Assembly (NCBI GenBank): GCA_000507305.1
Contig: DF239097.1
Location: 268,293 to 332,292, forward strand
Source: Breviolum minutum Mf 1.05b.01
Lineage: Eukaryota; Sar; Dinophyceae; Suessiales; Symbiodiniaceae
Reading direction: 5' to 3'
Length of the DNA: 64,000 nt
Below are positions 58,457 to 64,000 of the stretch, piece after piece. The notes under the pieces were generated by a model, which saw nothing but the letters and a program-made list of their open reading frames with translations, searched no databases and was not told where the DNA came from. Every line of letters begins with the position of its first letter. The stretch's first letter is position 1. A program made the translations under genes and the position numbers.

Positions 58457-59613
58457 TCATCCAAGTCCACTGTCGTTGAACGGCTGCAAGTTCAGCACTG
58501 CAAGTACCACATTTTCGTCGCTCCACTCGCGGGGATCTGGTCTCGGCCTTCACAGCCGACCTCGGTTGCCCTCATGCAACTGCCGCGCCTTGAAAACCTT
58601 AGCAATTCTTGAGATACTTGAAATCTCCTGTCCAACGACTTATAGAGTTGATATACAAAACAACTATGAACTGTAGGTTTAGGGCAAATGAAAAGCGTTT
58701 GAAACACCAAAGACCAATACAATTTGAATCAGGTATCATGATAGCTTCATTCTACATTTCATCCAAGACGCATAGGCCAGGGGATCAGAAGGGTCAGCAT
58801 CTTGTGGGATTTGGTTCAGGACCAAAAGCCGATACCTGTGCCACATCCAAGCTCGGCATACTGATTTGTTGATAGGGATCCAAAAATAACGGCTGCCCAT
58901 ATAATCACCATAAAACTGGGAAGTATATATAATCCCTTATGATCCAACAACCACTGTTTTGGTTCGGATATCACTTGGTGTCTCAACTTTCAACAACGGC
59001 ACCTCTGTACACCAAGAATCACCAGGCAGCACACCAGGATCAGAAACTCAGCACACCGGGAGTTGAGAAGCATCAAAAATGACTCGAAAAAGTGATGTTC
59101 ATCTCAGTTCATCTGTTACTTTTTCATCAAAATGGGTCAAACCCCTCAATCTGCAAGCCTCAAAAGCTGTTGACTCTTGACCTATGTCTCCATATTTGCC
59201 ATGTTGCAAGATGTTGGTGCAGCTTCAACAACGGAGGTGGACCTGATCTAAACTCAAGCAATGCACGTGCTGCAAGCTTCATGATGTCTGCATGACCAAC
59301 CCGGGACCGCCGAGACCTAGCCTGTCAAATCCTTCTGCTCCGGAACCTTCGAGCAGAAAAGTCAAGAGGATCAAAACTGACTTTGCTTCCACCAAGAAAA
59401 ATCATGAAAAATCTATTTCATTTGGTACATCTTTATGTCATACTCCCAGATCTTCGTGTGTGCTTTCGTAATTTTCCAACTCAAATTTTTGCAAGCTCTA
59501 CGCACATCTATCACAGCTTGCCATGAAGCTTGCCATGGAGCCTCACTCCTTTCGCTTGGAAGCGCTGTCGCGTTTGATCGCGCGCTGGAGATTTGCAATG
59601 AAAGTACCTGCAT
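58457..59613 (-). CDS. Multi-exon gene of unknown function
   Basis: Minus blocks: about 59440-59605 (SEAPWQASWQAVIDVRRACK), about 59190-59290 (ADIMKLAARALLEFRSGPPP), about 58745-58850 (LLVLNQIPQDADPSDPLAYA) and a last exon 58457 to about 58582 that starts after a TGTGAAG acceptor and reads PRPDPREWSDENVVLAVLNL, then QPFNDSGLG and a TGA stop. All are single-frame and non-repetitive. The gene ends about 300 bp before the start of the membrane-protein gene. No family recognised. Confidence 0.5.
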
Positions 59614-60988
59614 GCTGAAGATGACAAGAGGCCTCTACATCATGGTTGCAGCACCAAAACACAATCTATCAATATCATTCAATATCTATATGTGCTGTAT
59701 ATAATATCTAAATATATACATCTGCAATATATTCTACTTGTACCGCAACAGTCGTACTAGTTTTGCTCGAGGTGTTTTCATGACAGCAAGAAATTCTAGA
59801 ATTGCCCTCTGATTTTCGTGCGTGGGTAAAGCAGATCATTTCCAACCAGCGAATGTGATGCTCCTCGCACCTTCTCTGTAGCATTTTGCAACTCTCTCAT
59901 AGGGGCCTCACATAAAAACGGTCAACCCTGCAGAACTCTGGGTCTAGGAGATTCAACCTTGCATACGTTTTCAGCACTCGGCCTTGTCATGCAGGCCCAC
60001 GTGAGATCGGTTTACACTCACCAGAGCATTGGAAGGAGAAAGCAATGCCATCCTTAGGAGTGTGGGCAAGTCACTCAATTAATTCACTTTCAAAACTTCA
60101 ACTTGCACATCTTCCAGAACAACTTCACTATTCACTGATTCGTTGATGCTGCGTTACTCAACACCAAGTGTCATAAGAAGTTGCCAAAGAAATGTATGGA
60201 GGCCAAGGCCATAGGGTCTCATGCCTTGTCCTTCACTAGTCCAGGATGAAGTACAACACACTTCGTAAGGTTGATTTCAGCGGGGATGCGAGAAATTGAA
60301 AAGTTTTGTAAAGGATATGAATGATAATAAAACCACCAAGTATTTGACTTGGATGCTGCAAGATCTTGGTGACTTTACAAAGGATCGACGTGAAACTTCA
60401 AGTAACTCAGCTGGCCCTCTGTCTTTGGAAGTCCTCACAACATGACATCAATTGAATACCAGCCCGTTCGTCCCCGCCTGTTCTGTTCTAGTACCAAATC
60501 GGAGAAAGTGAATAAGCCAATAGCTTTGACAATGCAGAGGGCATTCCATGTATGTAACACCTTCTCCAACAAGACAACCTCCCTACTGTACAGATACACT
60601 TGCTCACTTTTTACAGCTACTCTCGCTGAGGACAAGGACGACCAGGACCATGAAAATAAATAGAACAAGGATGAACAAGGACTATGATCACGACTGGCTG
60701 ATTTAGCACTGCGACAATTCTGACATTCAGAAGCTCTATAAGCTTCTCAAGGCAATGCTAGCGCCTGAAGTGATGGTCGCGCAACATTTGAGAACTTGCA
60801 GCTTTTTTGGCCAACCAGCGCTTTTAACGCTAAGATCAGTCAAGCACCATAGTTGCTTCCTCTCCTCGGGTTCTGCTCACAAATCTCCATACATGTGCAT
60901 ATATGTATATACTCGCAACACCTAAATTGAATTGTTGAAGCAATTGCGTCGATTTGCTGCTCTATCTGCAACTTAAAACTTGGCCAAG
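59614..60988. other. Spacer, no clear gene
   Basis: AT tract near 59690-59730. Frames of about 75 codons at 60435-60668 are open on both strands, so they are not called. Confidence 0.4.
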
Positions 60989-63440
60989 TCACTTCTTTGA
61001 TCCACGTGGTCGGCAACTTTGGCCCTCCCTGGATGACCCCAAATTTGCCATTTTCCTCCGCATCTCAGTGTGTGGGAAAGCACGGTCGACCATCAGCACA
61101 GCCATCTCAAGCGTCTCCCGAGTGATGAAAATTCCAAGTTCCGACGCTTCGGTCATCACCTCAACTGCCTTTTGCGCATCTTGATGCTTCAAGCAGCCTT
61201 TTAGGAGTGTTTCAAGGGTCTTGCCATCTGCTAAGCAGCCATCTTGTAGCATGGTCTTGTACACTTCGAAAGCCATTGGGAGGTCACCACTCCATATACA
61301 TGTAGACATCAGGCAGGTATAAACTTGTGCATTCAAGCGAAAGTCAAAACGTTTCGGATACTCTTCGACAACCCGAAATGCCGCTCTCAAATCACCACAT
61401 CGGCCATAAAGCTTGATCAGAATTGACAGAGTAAAATTGGAAGGTGCAACGCCAGCTTTCCTCAGAGAAAAAAAACTTACCAAGAGATACAAGGAAACGT
61501 TTCCAAAAGAAACACCACAAAACGACAAGAGTGTTAAACACTTCAATCTCCAAGACAAGTGTCTCCATTTCAACCAGAACCTGCAAAGCTTTCAGGAGTG
61601 TGCATTCTTGTGTTTGAGTGTTTGACCTACAAAAGCACTGAGCCTGCTCAGTCAGAGCCCTCATCTGCCGCTTGGCACATCCATTCCTCAGATGGAACAG
61701 AAATGGCTGAAGGAGTCAAGAATTCCTTCCACTGCAAAATCACAGTAGGAAAAGGTGGCAAAGGTGGCAAACTATGCAGGAAAGGTACAGGATTGTGTTG
61801 AAAAGAATGGAGTCTGGCTGAATGTTGAGACGCCGCATCTGACTGAGAAGTATGATAGCAGTCTCAAGATCTCCGGCGCTTGCAAATCCTGGTGCCACGG
61901 TCATATCAAAAAGAGATGGTACCATTGATTGACAACATTGATTGACAACACCCCAAAGCAGCTTTCAGCTCTGCCTTTCACAAGGATTGAGAATGTGATC
62001 AAATCGGGTCCTGCAAGGAGAGGCCCATTTGCAGCAGGCACTTAAATGGCTGTGTTTCATAGTCTAATCATTTAATCCAGCACAGTCCCACATGTCCAAC
62101 ATGGGAAACACCGTCCCACCAGTCCCACCAGTCCCACGTCTCGTGCCATGTCATGAAAGAGCTCCATAGCTCGATTCAAGGAACCACTTTGCACCAACGC
62201 CTTGGTGTTTTTTTTCCATCGGACCATCGGACCATCGGTGAGCCGATGAGCCTAACAGCTTCGCTTCCAATGGTTTTTCCCAATCGCGAAAAAAGCACTT
62301 GAAGAATCTTGACTGCAAAGGCAGCAAAGGCACATCAATCAATGTATTGTACGTCACCAGGCTCAGTTTGATGGCCTCTTTCGTGTCATCATAAAGCCTG
62401 AGAGGAAACCAACAGGATGCCTCTAAAGACTGCCTTTCCCATTGCTGATTTGAATTCCAAGCAGCTTCAACGCCAAGTCCACTTTTTGCATCTGCATTGC
62501 CATTTTCACTGCCAAGGAGAAGCCAACTGTTGCTCTGGGGAAGCCCGGTAGCCAGCACTTCACCTCCTATCAAATCTCTTGTGTCATTGCAGGCCTGCAA
62601 GCTGCCTAAAAATCATGAAGCTTTCATTTGAAAAATCTATTTCCAGCTTGCATGGGTTGCTTCAACCCTTCAACCAGGGCAAAAAGGAATAAAGAGTGTA
62701 CAATGCCGGGTCCACGTGAATGTTGCAAGTGTCAAACAAGCTCCTGAAAGACTTCCACAAGGGACTTCATGTCACCAGCAGCCAAGCAAGCATCCACCAT
62801 GCTCATAAAGATGTCCTGCACATTCAAGGCTGCTCGGTTTGGATACACGGCATTTACGGCAAACGCCAGTAGGCTCCTCCGTGAGACTTTTCTCGTCGCA
62901 CAGCAACTGCCGCCAAATTTGCCAAGCTTCCTACCACGGCGCAAGGAATCATCACATGCTAAAAAAAAAGTCTGCATAGGACATGGATGTGCCCTGGCCC
63001 ACGAATGCAACTGAGAAACATCCATTTGTTGAGCATGACCATGAGCTCGAATCAGCATAACGCATGCCTGTCTTGAAAAACACTCCCATCAAGATCGAAG
63101 TTGATTCAAGTTGATGTCACTCACCGCAACAACACATTCCGGCGAAGAAAATGTCAATCATCTCATATCGTTTTTATGTATTCTAGCATAGGCAATTCCA
63201 TCAGAACAGCACGGCTCTCCAGGATATGTTCCTGTGCTGAGGTGCATGGGCCGATGGTGCTGGAAGATCTGCACGCCATCGCAAGACTTGACGTAATCGT
63301 GACGGATCCTATCAACAAGGGTAAATCCAGGAAGAGATTCGAATCAACATTGGCTTCTTATTTCACGGCCACTTGGGCCTTCAGTCGAATGCAAATGTCC
63401 AGCAGGCAATTCACCAAGACTTCATCTGGCTGCAGCTGAC
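60989..63440 (-). CDS. Pentatricopeptide repeat (PPR) protein
   Basis: PPR proteins bind organellar RNA through tandem 35-residue helix pairs. Repeat-type segments are spread over several minus exons: about 63375-63436 (QPDEVLVNCLLDICIRLK, GC donor), about 62725-62820 (DIFMSMVDACLAAGDMKSLV), about 62440-62515 (MAMQMQKVDLALKLLGIQ), about 62335-62385 (IKLSLVTYNTLID, GT donor), about 62130-62200 (ALVQSGSLNRAMELFHDMAR), about 61795-61905 (GFASAGDLETAIILLSQMRR, then LNIQPDSILFNTIL), about 61530-61600 and a last exon 60989 to about 61465 that contains about three repeats (VAPSNFTLSILIKLYGRCGD; AQVYTCLMSTCIWSGDLPMA; GKTLETLLKGCLKHQDAQKA) and ends CRPRGSKK-stop. Other exons are probably missed. The N-terminus and any transit peptide are not identified, so organelle assignment is inference from the family. 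Confidence 0.75.
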
Positions 63441-64000
63441 CTTACAACGTGCAAGTTGATTCCGTTACCTACCATCACCATAGTATATAAACATATATAA
63501 ACTATCACCCTATTTCCATGTCACAGAAGCTGGCCAGCCTTTCTTCGCCGAGGGACTGGTGAGTAACAAAACTCTCTCCAAGCCTGCTTTGCTGGGCTGC
63601 CTTCGAAGGCCTCAAGGTGCAATTCTTACGGCAGTTCCTTCAAAATGGCGAAACCGAAACCCATCAGAATGTCAAGGTACCTGCACCCAGAATAGAGGCA
63701 GTATAGGCATCTGGCTGAACACCTTCGCGCTGCATCTCCTGCAGACTTTCAGAAACGTGGAAGTTGAAATTCTCACACTTTCATCTTCACACGAATTTCT
63801 CTCCTCGACAACATTCCAAGCAGAGTCGATATTTCTTGCTGCCGTCTCCTGTGATACGTGGCAAGAATTAAAAGTGGCACACATGTTGACACTGCTCTCC
63901 ATGCGAAGCAAAAATCAGCAACAGCAGAACGCTACCTCATTGAAAATGCTCTGCAGGAATCCGGACATAGAGCAACGACAGCTCACATAAATCCGACCGG
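63441..64000 (-). CDS. Fragment of another gene, truncated by the window edge
   Basis: A minus block at about 63527-63615 reads FEGSPAKQAWREFCYSPVPR then RRKAGQLL and a TGA stop. It could be a 3' exon of a gene extending beyond 64000 or a further exon region of the PPR gene. From 63620 to 64000 the minus strand has one 79-codon open frame without a recognisable motif. Confidence 0.3.

Overview
The window looks like nuclear DNA of a dinoflagellate, most likely a Symbiodiniaceae-type genome. The reasons are: every gene I can support lies on the minus strand; the genes are cut into many short exons (often 30-110 nt) by small introns; intron 5' ends are a mix of GT, GC and GA while 3' ends are AG followed by G; a housekeeping gene occurs as a same-strand tandem pair; and two predicted proteins carry cysteine-rich modules that I associate with dinoflagellate secreted proteins. 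I see no bacterial operon, rRNA, tRNA or CRISPR array. Apart from the two phosphoglycerate kinase (PGK) genes, exon joins were made by eye, so most gene limits are approximate.

Layout from left to right. 1-5.6 kb: little that can be supported. 5.6-8.0 kb and 8.7-12.4 kb: two (or one long) multi-exon minus-strand genes of unknown function, then a small inverted-repeat element (12.4 kb) and the 3' end of another unknown gene (13.7-14.1 kb). 14.7-20.1 kb and 20.9-26.05 kb: two tandem, nearly identical PGK genes. In the first, 22 exons can be placed base by base, giving an uninterrupted ~438-residue protein. 26.4-27.1 kb: a short gene with a hydrophobic N-terminus. 27.5-30.9 kb: an unknown multi-exon gene. 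32.26-33.10 kb: a short-chain dehydrogenase/reductase without introns. 33.4-35.1 kb and 35.4-40.8 kb: two unknown genes, the second long. 40.9-44.4 kb: three short unknown genes, one of which holds a second copy of the inverted-repeat element in its only intron. 44.8-45.0 kb: a 204-bp CAA repeat. 45.1-48.1 kb: a secreted cysteine-rich mosaic protein. 48.4-54.0 kb: one or two unknown genes. 54.5-55.8 kb: a papain-family protease interrupted by one in-frame TAG. 56.8-58.2 kb: a multi-pass membrane protein. 58.5-59.6 kb: unknown. 61.0-63.4 kb: a pentatricopeptide repeat (PPR) protein. 63.5-64.0 kb: the end of another gene running off the window.

The genes do not form an obvious pathway. The best-supported unusual biology is the splicing. 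In one PGK gene, reading-frame continuity and alignment to the well-conserved PGK family force seven GT, seven GC and six GA intron starts (one more is GT or GC), and all 21 downstream exons begin with G. The other points worth following are the inverted-repeat element family inside introns, the TAG-interrupted protease, the intronless reductase among intron-dense genes, and a 12-base match to the dinoflagellate spliced leader near 48.38 kb.
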